Source: Anaeramoeba flamelloides (lineage: Eukaryota; Metamonada; Anaeramoebidae). Taken from it: a DNA stretch of 64,000 bases. Below are positions 11,800 to 22,680 of this stretch, in pieces. Made by a program: the position numbers and the translations under genes. Under the pieces are notes generated by a model that worked only from the letters and a program-made list of their open reading frames with translations, ran no database searches and was not told the DNA's origin. Numbering within the stretch: position 1 is the first letter of the stretch; the number at the start of each line of letters is the position of its first letter. The stretch spans positions 992,001-1,056,000 of the forward strand of contig JANTQA010000048.1 of NCBI GenBank assembly GCA_027625915.1. The letters run 5' to 3'.

Positions 11800-13120
11800 A
11801 TGGATTGTTGTAGAGTACTGCCAAGTGAATTCAAGTAGCTAGCTTTTCTTGATATTCCAAGTTTTATCTATAAAGTGTTCTAGGTTTTTTTGAGTTTTAT
11901 ATTTATTTGTAAAGTGTTCTAGGTTTTTTTTTACTTTTTGAAACAAAGTGTAAATTTTAATAAATTTTAGGTTTATTTCTAAAAGTAAAAAAAACCTAAC
12001 GAAAATCTATTGATTTTCTAAATAAAATAGAAAACCTCAAAAAACCCTATACACTTCACAAATAAACAGAAAACTCAAGAAAAGTTAACAGTACTTTCAC
12101 AGAATTCAAAAGAATTGAGAATAATTCAAGTTTTTACTCAATTTTTTTTAAATTCTAGAAACATAACTGTGTATTTTTGATTTTTGTAATAAAAATGAAA
12201 ATTTTGGAAATTTCTTTTAGATTTCAAAAATTAAATAAAACCTAAGAAAAAGTTCCTTCAATTACCATAGAGTGCTATCAAGTGATGTAGAGTGTGTTAT
12301 AGTGTCTAACTTTTCAAGAATTTCAAAGAATTGAGAATAAATCTAAGATTTTACTTAATACTTTCGAATCTTGGAAAATTTTAAGGTATTTTTTTATATT
12401 ATTTGAAACTTTCTTTTATTTACTCAAATTTTGAATAAATGCTGTGTTATCATATCTAGAATTCATAAGAATCGAGAATAATCAAAGATTTTATTAAATT
12501 ATTTCTAATTCCAAGAAATCAGGTAACCAGTTCCACTTGACCAAACAACGAGATAGTCTAAGAACCCTTTTTTATTGTGAATTCTTGTTTTGAAAACTTA
12601 TCATTTTGCAAATCAATCTAAGGATTAAAAAAAAAAAAAAAAAAAAAAAACAATTCTACCTTTCTTGGGGAAGGAGTGCAAATATGGAATCTTGTAAAAA
12701 AATAGAGTTATTATTATTTTTTTATTTTATTTTTGAAGGGAGGAAATTAATTTCCTCTTACAGCCGTTAGGTTTTCCAGAATTTAAAAGAATTGAGAAAA
12801 ATCTTTGATTTTTTACTCAATTCAGTTGGATTCTGGTTAATCTAGGCACTTAACTTTTGTTTTTTTTTAATTTTAGAAATATACCGAAAAATTATTTAAT
12901 TTTCAGTTTATTTCTTAAATTAAAAAAATCACTGTTAGGTTTTCTTGATTTTTTGGTTTATTTGTGAAGTGTTCTAGGTTTTTTTTACTTTTTGAAATAA
13001 ACCGAAAATTTATTAAATTTTCGGTTTATTTCTAAAAGTAAAAAAAACCTCACGAAAATTGATAGATTTTACATCCAAAACAGAAAGCCTCAAGAAAATC
13101 TAGGTACTTGACGACGCTCT
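11800..13120. repeat. Foldback repeat family (AGTGYCGT), copy 1
   Basis: The sequence is built from inverted pairs. AGGTTTTTTTTACTTTTTGAAATAAA...AAATTTATT is followed by its inverse, and CAGAATTCAAAAGAATTGAG pairs with a matching inverse. Short AGTGYCG/TAGAGTG units occur near 11810 and CTCTATGGCAC near 13115. The same modules recur at 31647-32115, 41175-41640, 50030-50625 and 54105-54262. No coding frame is present. This copy is the longest and probably contains several joined units. Confidence 0.6.
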
Positions 13121-13149
13121 ATGGCACTTTTACTAATTTCCAACTTTTT

Positions 13150-13400
13150 CTTGAGAAATTTTAATAAAGAATCATAATTGTCTTTATAATTAACCAATGA
13201 CAAAATGAATAATGAATCTTTGTTACTAAATATCAAAGATATTATTCTTATTATTTTTGTTAATTTGAATTAGTTTTTGAATCCAAATTGTTCGATTTTT
13301 TTTTCATAGAATGAGCAGTCCCATAAAAAATGATCGATATCTTCAATAATTTCTAGGTTTAAAAAAAAAATAGAGTGATTGCAGTTTTCGAGAGATATAA
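13150..13400 (-). mobile_element. LINE fragment, reverse-transcriptase C-terminal end
   Basis: On the minus strand a short frame reads EDIDHFLWDCSFY after a CNHS-like start. It resembles the Cys-His end of non-LTR retrotransposon polymerases, as seen at 40745-41175 and 54262-54720 (ENIDHFLCGCPYN). Several stops make it a remnant. Limits are approximate. Confidence 0.45.
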
Positions 13401-14161
13401 AGACTTCAATGTGTTTACCCAAATTTTGGTAATAGTAAATAATATTTCTGATTATTTTAATATACTGATAATAATTTTAATCAAAAAATCATTTGATGAA
13501 TTTCAATCTCTCTATTTTTTTAAAAAAAAATTCAAACAAATTATTGTTATATACACAAAACGATTTTATATTTAAAATCCCTTTGATCCCAAAAACAAAG
13601 GGTTATTTCGTTTACTATGACCAAAATGTGGATAATTACATGGAACTCTTTATTTATCTCTATAATTGCAATAACTCTATTTTGTAAAACATTCAAAATT
13701 ATTCTTGTATAAAGATATAAAAAAGTGATTTTTGCTGTTTAACTTTTTTATAGATATTTTTTTTCTACTCCGAATATTAACACAAATAATTTGGTAAATC
13801 TCTTCAAAAGTTAAGCTATGTATGTCTACTGTGTAAATAGTTTTTTTAAACATACCAACACAATTTCCAATCTGGGCTCAAAGACTGGAATTCTCAATTC
13901 AATTACTAAATATTTTAAAAAATAATTTTTACACGTATTAAATTTTTTTTTTTCAAATAAGAAATCAAGAGAAATAGGGTAGGTGAAAAATATTTAGGAC
14001 AAAGCTTAATTAGTTTCAACCGAAGTCTCTGGTGGAAAATGAATATCAGAAAGTCAGTTTATCCGGCTTTATAAAAACAAAAATCCTTATTTATTTTTAT
14101 ATTTTGTTTATTTTATTATTTTTTTTTTTTTGTTTTCATTTGTTATTCAAGAAAAAAGAAA
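13401..14161. other. Intergenic DNA before the WD40-BTB gene
   Basis: A/T-rich. Two overlapping short frames at 13375-13687 do not look like genes. The last 60 bases before the ATG are strongly T-rich, as is common upstream of genes in this window. Confidence 0.35.
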
Positions 14162-16168
14162 ATGAACCAAAATAGCAAAACTAGAATAATTAAAACCCAC
14201 CAAATCATTCATAATGAAAAACAAACCAACAAAGTCACAAAAATCACAGAACCACAAAATGTCACCAGAATTAATGATTTTTGGAAGACCTCGGTTTATG
14301 TTGACGACCAAAACTTATACATTGCAAACACTGCTGGAGAATTAAACCGAACCCCACTTGAGGTAATAAGCAGCAATAAAAAAACAACCTTTTCATTTTT
14401 TTCTATTTTTCGAAGGTTGATTAATTCAAAAACAAAAAGCACGACTAAACCTTAAAAACTAATGTTTCTTTTTTTTGAATGCACTCGTGACACCATCCAA
14501 ATCTTAAAAAAAAAAAATAATAAAAAAAACTAACAACAAACAACAAAAAAGTTACCCCAAAAATCTACTTTCGAAATTAACACATCTTCTCTGCATAAAG
14601 GTTCAATTTATCATGTACGAAAGCACGAAAGCTCGAATCTAATAATTACTTGTTCAAAGGATCAAAAAATAATTGTAATTGATCCCGAAACCAATCAAAA
14701 GGTGAAAGAATTTTCTGGCAACACACAACCTATTTACCAAACGATCGATTATAAGGATCGGATTTATTCGATTTCAGATTCAAAGGAAATTTTGTGTTGG
14801 AATTTTGAAACAACCAAATTAATTAAGAGAATCCCAACTGAATGCGTCCATCTATGTGGCGCGCTTGAATTTGAATCGGGAATAATCTTTGCAGGTACAA
14901 ATGAAGGGAGCGTAACCGTTCTTGATGCCGAAAGTAATGAAGTCGTCAAGGCATTTGATGCTCACGACAAGATCACTGATATTTATGATCTTGTGTACCA
15001 AGGAGAGGTCATTTACACGGCCGGCGGTGGGCCGAATGATAGTTCAATCAAGTGCTGGGATAGCAAGACACACAAAAACCTAAAAAATTACGAAGGCCAC
15101 AAGGGTGGGACGATTACTTTAAAAATCAAATGGAGTTATCTTTTTTCCGCAGGAAATGACGATACGATCAAAGTGTGGGATCTGGGATCAACGCAATTGT
15201 TGTATTTCATTAATTTAAGAAATCAGTGTTGGGATTTAGATTTAAATGAAAGGCACCTTTATCTCGCAAGTGGAAAAGAATTAGTTTTTCTTAATATCGA
15301 GAATGTATTTGAGACTTCTACGAATAATTTTCTTCAGTTTTTCAAAAATCAAAAATTTTGTGATTTCAAAATCTTTGGTTACCCAGTACACAAATTCCTA
15401 ATAAAGTTAAGGTGCGGAAAGGATCCTGACGAGGTCAAAACAATTTTAGAAAAGAATTACTCCAAAGAAGAATCTTTCATATTTTTGGAATGGGTTTATG
15501 GTAAAAAAAATTATAACCGACTACTCTTCGAAATCAAAAAAATATTTCTCAAATTAGGAATCCATGATCTAAAGAAAAAAAGCTTACATTCTGATTTAAT
15601 AAAGGCCTATAATGATGAAAATTCAAAAGATTTTTCAATCATTGTAAAAGTTAAAGGTAAAGATACAAAAAACAAAAACGAAAACGAAAACGAAGAAGCA
15701 GAAGAAGAAGAAGAAGAAAGGGAAGAAGAAAGGAAAGAAGAAAGGAAAGAAGAAAGGGAAGAAGAAAGGAAAGAAGAAAGAAAAGAAGAAAGAAAAGTAG
15801 AAATAAAAGTAGAAAAGAAAGAAGAAAAAGAAGCAAAGGAAGAAAGGAGTGAAGAAAAGAAGAAAGAAAAAGAAGAATTTGTTAAAATAAAAGTTCACAA
15901 ATTCATTTTATTGGCCAAATGTGGGCTATTTCGTGCTTTTTTCGAATTCACCCACAATACAAAAGAAATTAATGAGGTCAAGGATTATTCAGGTAAATCC
16001 ATTGAGTCAATTAAACACTTTATCAAATATCTGTATTTTAATGATTTGAAATTGACAAAAGAAGATAACCCACGATTAATTTCAAAGGAACTGGAAGATG
16101 CTCAAGATTATTATCAATTAGATAAACATTCAAATTTTCCAATTTGTTTGAAAAATTTAGAAAAATAA
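14162..16168 (+). CDS. WD40-repeat protein with C-terminal BTB domains, 605 aa, two exons
   Basis: Exons 14162-14362 and 14552-16168, with a 189-nt intron (GAG|GTAATAAG...AAAAAG|TTACCCC, phase 0). Residues 1-67 are basic and unrecognised. Residues about 68-320 contain WD40 blades, with clear repeats ending TIKVWD and SIKCWD. From about 327 two BTB/POZ-like segments follow. The first reads KFCDFKIFGYPVHKFLIKLRCG. The second begins DFSIIVKVKG and resumes as IKVHKFILLAKCGLFRAFF after about 70 residues of Lys/Glu/Arg repeats. BTB domains commonly recruit Cul3 ubiquitin ligases and WD40 propellers bind substrates, so a Cul3 adaptor role is plausible but inferred. The charged tract inside a BTB fold is the oddity. 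RCC1/WD-BTB proteins with such tracts are what I associate with Anaeramoeba. Confidence 0.85.
15668..15875 (+). repeat. Low-complexity GAA/GGAAGAAA tract inside the second BTB
   Basis: A purine-only tract encodes about 70 residues of Glu, Lys and Arg in units such as EERKEERKEE. It is in frame and lies between two halves of a BTB-like fold. It is probably prone to slippage. Confidence 0.8.
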
Positions 16169-16654
16169 TTTATTTTAAATTGAATTCATTTGCCCCCCCC
16201 ATCCCCAGAGTTCAAATTCCTCGGAATACTCATTGAATGATTCATATTTTTTGGATTTCAATTCAACACAAATAATTTTAAATTATTTTTAATAAATTTT
16301 CAGAAAAAATTTCAAAATATTTAATATTTGGATAGAATTAAATAAAAAAAGTTTTTTCAATTTTTTATCTTTCTTTTTATTTTAATTAGAAGTGACAGCC
16401 AATATGTGGATTTTAATAACAATTCAATCAACTAATTCAGGAATTATGTTTTTAAAATTAATGTGTTGTTGATCACAAATATTTCTCATTATAATATTCT
16501 TCATTAATATGTATTTTCAAATAAAAAAATATATTATTTATTAATTTTTCTTTTTCAATTTTTTGGTTAATTTTAAAGAGGAATTTATGAAATTAAATTT
16601 GAAATTTTGCTAAAATTATTTAATATTCCAGAAAATTTGAAAAAATGCAGAAAC
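16169..16654. other. 3' flank of the WD40-BTB gene
   Basis: A/T-rich, with a C8 run near 16193. No gene and no clear repeat ends are seen. Confidence 0.3.
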
Positions 16655-17060
16655 AGAATTTTAAAATAATTGACACAGTTAAAACAGTTAAAAGAATCAC
16701 AATGAAAACAAAATTTCCTTCAAATTGGAAATAATTTTAATTTTTATTAAATATGAAATTAATTTTTTCATCTTTTAATTTTTGTTTTCATTTCATTTTT
16801 TGAAGTACATAATATATTTTGTTGAATCAATAATTTTTTTTCAAACAGTTGATTTTAGTTTAAAGTTAAGCTTGTTTGATTTAGAAGAACTCAAATAAAA
16901 TTCTTTGTTCTTTAGTATCTAGTCATTTGATTGATCAATAATTGTGTATAGATTCTCAACAAATTTATTATTATTTTTTTTTTTAGTCTCTCTCCAAAAT
17001 TTTTAACACACTCTTAATTTATTATATTTAATAATTATTTATTTTTTGTTTGGTGGTTAT
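16655..17060 (+). repeat. Dispersed repeat family R5, copy 2
   Basis: Matches 2330-2860 and 45800-46325 from GTTAAAACAGTTAAAAGAATCAC through CAAATTGGAAATAATTTT to the TTTTTAACACA segment. It directly abuts the R4 repeat that follows. Confidence 0.6.
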
Positions 17061-17179
17061 TGTAATTTAATAAGAAAAATTGAAATTCACTGTTTTTAGA
17101 TATAACTGTAACAAAAAAAGTTTCTCAGAATTATCTTTTTCAAAAAAAAAAAATCAGAAAAAAAATCGTTTTCTTATTA

Positions 17180-17640
17180 TTATAAACCCCATTCCGAAAA
17201 TTTGGACACGCAGAAAATCAAAAATAGGCAAAAAAAAAACTCAATTTATTATTTTTGTAAAAATGTGATTTAAAAAATATTCAAGTAACCCCATACTTTT
17301 AATTTTTTAATAAATAATCATTTTTATCCAAATAAAAGAAAATAATATAAAACTGAAAAATCAAAATTGATACTTCAAAAATGATGAAAAGGTCCGAACA
17401 AAAATAATATTAGTAAAATTGTTGAAATTTCACTAACAATTATTGATCTCTCGAGATAATTAGACACCATCAACTAATTATACACGATTGTTCTATTTAA
17501 CAAACTCAATACTAATCTTCTACCTACCATTGAAAAAAATTTCCCAATTAAACAAAATAGATTATGATAACTAGAAAGGGAAATGAAAACAAATAAAGAA
17601 ATGCTGAAAAGTGATAAAAATAGGTTGTAAAATCAATAAA
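17180..17640 (+). repeat. Dispersed repeat family R4, copy 1
   Basis: Begins TATAAACCCCATTCCGAAAATTTGGACAC and resembles 25990-26460 over about 460 bp. Shared features include the ATTTTTATCCAAATAAAAGAAAA block and the CCATCAACTAATTA block. The terminal sequence looks like a Tc1-type inverted repeat. No transposase frame is seen. Confidence 0.55.
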
Positions 17641-19874
17641 TATCTTTTATTTCTTGATCTGATCTGTATAACATTTGGTACAATTACTTCTTCTTTATTT
17701 GGTTTGACTTTTAATTCTATATGAAATAATTTTGCTAGTGAAATTTTTGAGAAACAAATTACCATTTATTTCTAAAGAATTTCCCAAAAATGAAATTTGA
17801 ATTCCTATTTTCATTTAATTCATCTAATTCTAGTTTTATTTCAGAAAATGGCGTATTTTTTGAATTTTTCTTCTTGAGAAATAAAGATTTATTGGATAAA
17901 TTCGTTTGATTTTATAATTAATTTATTTTCCAATAAATTGATAACGCTCAAAATAATTTTGAATTCGGTTGAAATTTTTTTCTAAATTTTTCTTTAATTT
18001 TAGGTTGAATCTTTTTGTCATTGTTTGTTTGATTTCGATAATTCAACTCCTTTATTTTAATTTTTGAAATATTCTTTATTTTGATATTGTTTTATTGATT
18101 AAAATATTTGAAAATAGAATTTTGAAAGGAAATTTGTAAAAAAAATTCTTTTAATAAATAATAAATAGTAATGGGATTAGAAATTCAAGGTTATAAATTG
18201 TTTGTATTCATACAAATTAAGAAGAAAAAATAAAACAAATCTTCAAAAATAGGCTTTGATTTTTTTTTTTTTTTCAATCTCGATTTCAACAAATTTATTT
18301 GGAAAGGTTATCTTTCGTGATTGGTCTTCTAAAAGAAAATATTTGTTTCAAATACACATCTTTTCAGGTCTATTTTTTTCGTTTACTGTTTGATTAATTT
18401 CACTTGTTTGTATAAACACATCTCTAGATCCAAAATCAAATTTAATAAAAACCAAAATTTGAATCAAATAAAAATGTTCAAAAAAAATTGAAAAAATGAA
18501 AGATTCAACTCTGAATTACTTTGAGTTTTCTTCCTTTTCACAAATAGAGCAGCGAATGAATCGACCTCGATTAAAAATTTGTCGTTTATTTTCCCTCTAT
18601 TTGGAATTAATTTGTTATTTATATAAAGAGAAGAATGGTTGTGTGAGTTTCTTCTATTTAAAGTTCTGATCACTAAAGTATGGAAAGTTTTTTTTTAACC
18701 TCAAAATGTTCTTCTGCAATTTTCAATTTTTAGTGTTTCTTCATTAGGTAATATATCCTCTTATCTTAGAACTATTTCAAAACTAAAGCAATATTTAAAG
18801 AGGTGTGCTGTTATAGCTGTTGTTGGGTGTGAGTTTTGGAGATCATCTGTATCGTCTCTCTTTGAAAATTTCGTTTCTTTTGATTTTTTTATTTGTCAAA
18901 AATTACTTTGATTTTTAAAAAGTTTTTAATTTGACAAATAAATTTAAAAATTGAATTTTAGTTAGATAAAATACTCAAAATGAATTCTACCCAGATAAAA
19001 TTGGATTAGAATATAAAAAAGAATTATTTCAGATATCTAAGAATACTTATTATTCGATATTTTTTTAGATTGTAGAATGGGATTATTTTCAAAATAAAGC
19101 CCCTTTATTTATTATTTTGAAGAACTGATAGATCTTGCATTTTTCTTCTTATAATTCGAGCAGTATTTGTGATAACAAAATCAAATATAGAATTTTATCA
19201 AAATTAGTTCATTATTAAAGAATTGACAAAAAAAATCGAGGTCGATTCAATGGAATTTTGGTTTCAAAGTTTCAATATCTAGTGGAACTCAAAAAAATTT
19301 TTTTTAACTAATGTACACAATTAAAATTTTTCAAAATGATAAAATGTACTTACTTAAGTGTTTCTTTTCTCGAGAAAAATTTGAATGAACTTCATTTGAT
19401 TAATGGTTTACAATTAGAAGTAAGGGCTATTAATGTTTCAAAATTACGATTTGTTGAAAAATAAGTAAAATAACATTTTCATTTATCGATTCATAAAAGG
19501 ATTTTAGAGATCAAAGTCAAATTTAAATTCTTTAATTCCTGAAAGAAGTTTTGTTATTAAGTTTCCTTTTTGGAATTGTAAACTTTGAAGATTTATTTTA
19601 ATTCTGAGTATTATTTTTTTTTTCGGACAATTAAATGAAAAGTTTGTTCCTTAGATTTTCCAATTCACAGAAGGGTGTTCACCATAGAAGGAATTCAGAA
19701 AAAAAATTTAAACTTTTTTGCAAGGCTAACATAAGAACATTAAACGAAAGGTCTAGGCAATGCTTTTTAAAAACAGAAGTAAATATCAAAAAATAAAAAG
19801 GTAGCGAAATGAAAGCAAAATGAAAAAAGAAAAATGAAAAATAAAACGAAAAATTGAAGGAAAAATGAAGAAAG
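17641..19874. other. Intergenic DNA, no gene seen
   Basis: A/T-rich. The only structure I noticed is CGACCTCGATT near 18571 and its inverse AATCGAGGTCG near 19236, possibly the ends of an old 0.7-kb element. Short minus-strand frames here have no coding character. Confidence 0.35.
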
Positions 19875-19955
19875 GATCCTCAAGCCGATGTTTCTCGAAT
19901 AAACTCCATCTACAAAAAGATTTCGGAATTTATTGTCACGATGAGCCGAGAGATC
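19875..19955 (-). promoter_or_regulatory. Candidate SECIS element in the selenoprotein 3' UTR
   Basis: Read on the minus strand, GTGA (19939-19936) and C are followed by AATAAATTCC, which pairs perfectly over 10 bp with GGAGTTTATT (19907-19898). CGAG comes next (19897-19894). This supplies the tandem G-A/A-G pairs of the eukaryotic SECIS quartet. The apical loop starts G-AAA, placing the conserved unpaired AAA 12 nt after GTGA, within the usual 10-13. Below the quartet is an internal loop, and then a weaker helix pairs GATCTCTCGGC with GGCTTGAGGATC. The element lies about 280 nt after the stop codon. GUGA instead of AUGA is a less common but known form. Confidence 0.75.
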
Positions 19956-20233
19956 ATTTTTCAAATAACGATCAATTCTTAATTCCTTTTTTAATTTTAG
20001 CTTGTTTTCATTTTTTCCTTTTTGAAGAAGCAAGATTTATTTATTATTTTTTTTGTTTTTTTTTTTTTTTTTTTTTTTTTGTTTGAAAGATCGGCATTAA
20101 TTGTTGCTCGATTGAATAATAAAAAAAATAAATAACAGTTTCATTGCGAAACGCTATTAAAAGATTGAAAAAAAAAAAAAAAAAGAATCAAAAAGGAAAA
20201 GGTATGCTTTTAGTGGTGAATGGTTAAGATCGT

Positions 20234-20482
20234 TTAGTCGTCCTTTGATGCGCCTTCAATTAATTTGAGCACCTCCTCTGTTGATGGTATTCTTCGTTCA
20301 ACACGATCATCATAAAGCACTTTATCACCATATTTTGCAAGAAATTGGACGCCACGTTCCGATTGTACTGGGCTCACTTCATAGCCACGTGAACTAAGCT
20401 CAACAAAGAGTTCAGTCATCAAAGTATTTCCACCTCAGCTTTGGACAAATTCTAAAGTCACAGCCTTTTTGACAAATGTCAT
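20234..20482 (-). CDS. SelW/Rdx-like selenoprotein with in-frame UGA, 82 aa
   Basis: ATG at 20482, TAA at 20236-20234, no intron. Codon 16 is TGA (20437-20435). Read as selenocysteine, the N-terminus is MTFVKKAVTLEFVQSU followed by GGNTLMTELFVELSSRGYEV. The first beta strand, the U before a helix, and the later strands (GVQFLAKYGDKVLYDD) ending in IPSTEEVLKLIEG follow the Rdx fold of SelW/SelT/SelH proteins, and the length suits SelW (80-90 aa). These are thioredoxin-like proteins thought to act in thiol redox. The usual CxxU motif reads V-Q-S-U here, so the resolving Cys is missing. A SECIS-like hairpin lies downstream. The coding sequence is more GC-rich than its flanks. If TGA were a stop, a pseudogene would be the alternative, but conserved sequence on both sides and the SECIS argue against it. 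Confidence 0.8.
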
Positions 20483-21145
20483 AAAGCTTCGAGAAAAAAG
20501 CGTCTTGAAAGACGATTTGTTTTTTATCATATTAGAAAAGACAAAAGACATTTTTATAAAAAATGAATCTTAGAAAATTCTTTTTTTGATTCGGATTTGT
20601 TCAAAATACTGAATGTTTTTCAATTAGAAAGAAGTGTTATTACAAATAAATCTTGTTGGTTCTGTTTATGTGTTTCGAGATTTGTATAGTTTTAAAATTA
20701 CAAAATCACTATTTTCTTGTTACAAATCTTTTAAAAAAAGTGATTAGTTTTTTTTTGAGATTTTGTCAGAATTAAAACTTTTTTACAGTTTCCTATTTGA
20801 ATAAAGTGTCAACTTTTTCTTTGAAAAAAAAAGAGTTTTTCTTCCTACTCCAGTCTCGGTAGTGTATTAGAAGGCTGATTCTTCACTTTTTTAAAATAGG
20901 ATACTTAATAAATGAGGAGCACAGAAGGTTTAATAATTTGAGGGCTTTTGAACTTTTAATAAATTTAAAAAAAATAGGAAAGAAGAGAATTTTAAGTAAT
21001 TGCAAAGTAAAGATCACTATCTTAATTTAATCATAATTAATTCAAAAACACTCGAATTTCAAGCTCGTTTTATTTTTTGATCACTAAAAAAATAATATTC
21101 CTTAATCTATCTGTTTTATTTCCAACAATTCAATTTCTGAGTTCA
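20483..21145. other. Upstream flank with part of a foldback element
   Basis: About 20740-20930 resembles the interior of the 54834-55747 element (TTTTTTTGAGATTTTGTCAGAATTAAAA and GAAGGCTGATTCTTCAC). The rest, including the sequence just upstream of the selenoprotein ATG, shows no defined motif apart from a small hairpin (CGTCTTTCAAGACG) near 20500. Confidence 0.4.
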
Positions 21146-21603
21146 CTGTTGAGAGAAAAATGTTGGACACAGAAAAATGGTTGGACACCATTTTTAATTG
21201 GGAACATTAGTGAAATTGAAAATCAAATCCTATTTATAACTTGGTGACTTTTATATAAATCCAGGTTTAAATGTGTTACAAGTTTGTTAATCTGTGGTTT
21301 GTGTAGAATACTCATTTGAATGGTTGACAACTAAAGTAGATCATGCTATTTTAACAAAAAACCAAGTTCTAGTAAAGTTTACTATTAATTCTGAAAATGG
21401 TAATTTTTAAACTTGCTTTAGATTAGAATAGATAAGATTTTGAAAAAGTAGAATTACATTAATCGTTATTCTAATAAGTAGATCATTGTTATTTTCTTTA
21501 GTTATTTCACAAACGACCGAATTTAAAAATCATTTACAGTAAGGTTCCCAATTAAAAATGCTGTCCAACCATTTTTCTGTGTCCAACATTTTTCTCTCAA
21601 CAG
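21146..21603. mobile_element. CTGTTGAGAG MITE, copy 1, with terminal inverted repeats of about 60 bp
   Basis: 458 bp. The left end, CTGTTGAGAGAAAAATGTTGG onward, is the near-exact inverse of the right end, which finishes CCAACATTTTTCTCTCAACAG, over roughly 60 bp. TCA flanks both sides as a probable 3-bp target duplication. The interior is non-coding. Confidence 0.85.
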
Positions 21604-21790
21604 TCAGTTAATATCATTCAAATATCTTGGGGGACAAAATAATAGATCCAATATAATTTCACAACAGTTTATAGGTTTTTACCTGTTTTCCTTTATTTAG
21701 AACTAATTCCACAATTTTGGAACCTAATTATAGAAGGTAATCCGATTCTGAAGTAAGAAAAGAAATACTTGGAAAAATTATTCCTAATAA

Positions 21791-22249
21791 CTGTTGAGAG
21801 AAAAATGTTGGACATAGAAAAATATTTGGGCACCTTTTTTAATTGGGAAAATTAGTAAAATTGAAAATCAAATCCTATTGATAACTAGATGAGTTTTAGA
21901 TAAATCCAGGTTTAAATGTGTTAAAAGTTCATTAATCTGTGGTTTGTCTAGAATACTCATTTGAATGGTTGATAACTAAAGTAGATCATGCTATTTTAAC
22001 AAAAATCCAAGTTTTAGTAAAGTTTACTATTAATTCTGAAAATGGTCATTTTTAAACTTGATTTAGATTAATAAGAGATAAGGTTTTGAAAAAGTAGAAT
22101 CACATTAATCTTTATTCTAATAAGTAGATCATTGTTATTTTCATTAATTATTTCACCAACGATAGAAATTAAAAATCATTTTCAGTAATGTTCCCAATTA
22201 AAAATGCTGTCCAACCATTTTTCTGTGTCCAACATTTTTCTCTTAACAG
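21791..22249. mobile_element. CTGTTGAGAG MITE, copy 2
   Basis: 459 bp in the same orientation as the copy 187 bp to the left, and similar throughout. The terminal repeats are slightly decayed (CTCTTAACAG at the right). No target duplication is clear. The pair may derive from a local duplication or two insertions. Confidence 0.85.
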
Positions 22250-22419
22250 AAACTTGCTTTAAGGATAAAATGATCAAAATTCTGTTATTATATATTATAA
22301 AAACTAGTTTTGTTTGAAGAGTTAAACACACAATTTCAGTTTTGGGAGATTTTTAAGTTGGATGAAATATTTTGTTAAAATACCATTGAAAAAGCAAAAC
22401 TATTATGATAAGGTATTTA

Positions 22420-22680
22420 TCACACTGATGAATCGTCCTCATAACAAAGAATCAACTTACTCTCATCAAATTGCATTGCCAATTTGTCCTTCTTTTTGTT
22501 AAAAAGCTTTGGGTTGTCACTTTGTAAAATCTTTGACATTTTTCTTTAATTTCCTCAAAGTTATTCAAAGAAAAAAATCCAATCTTTTCTTATTTTTTGT
22601 ATTTCCACATCTTTAAATGTCTTCAATTTAGAGCAAATCACTTTCTTTCGGTGTACAATCAATTTATTATAATTTAATCT
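22420..22680 (-). pseudogene. Decayed Tc1/mariner-like transposase fragment (tentative)
   Basis: Minus-strand pieces in more than one frame are coding-like. One ends DKLAMQFDESKLILCYEDDSSV, similar to the FSDESKF..L..DG.. block around the second catalytic Asp of Tc1-type transposases. Upstream pieces read IVHRKKVICSKLKTFKDVEIQ and continue in another frame. No full frame exists. It could instead be a chance match. Confidence 0.35.

Noticed and set aside
20234-20422. A 62-residue protein starting after the TGA
   Set aside because: Its first Met would cut off the first beta strand and the active site of the Rdx fold. The frame continues upstream through TGA to a good ATG at 20482, and a SECIS-like element is present.
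22420-22539. A 39-codon frame ending TGA TAA as a second selenoprotein with C-terminal Sec
   Set aside because: The peptide resembles a transposase fragment, adjacent frames continue the similarity, and I see no SECIS-like hairpin downstream.
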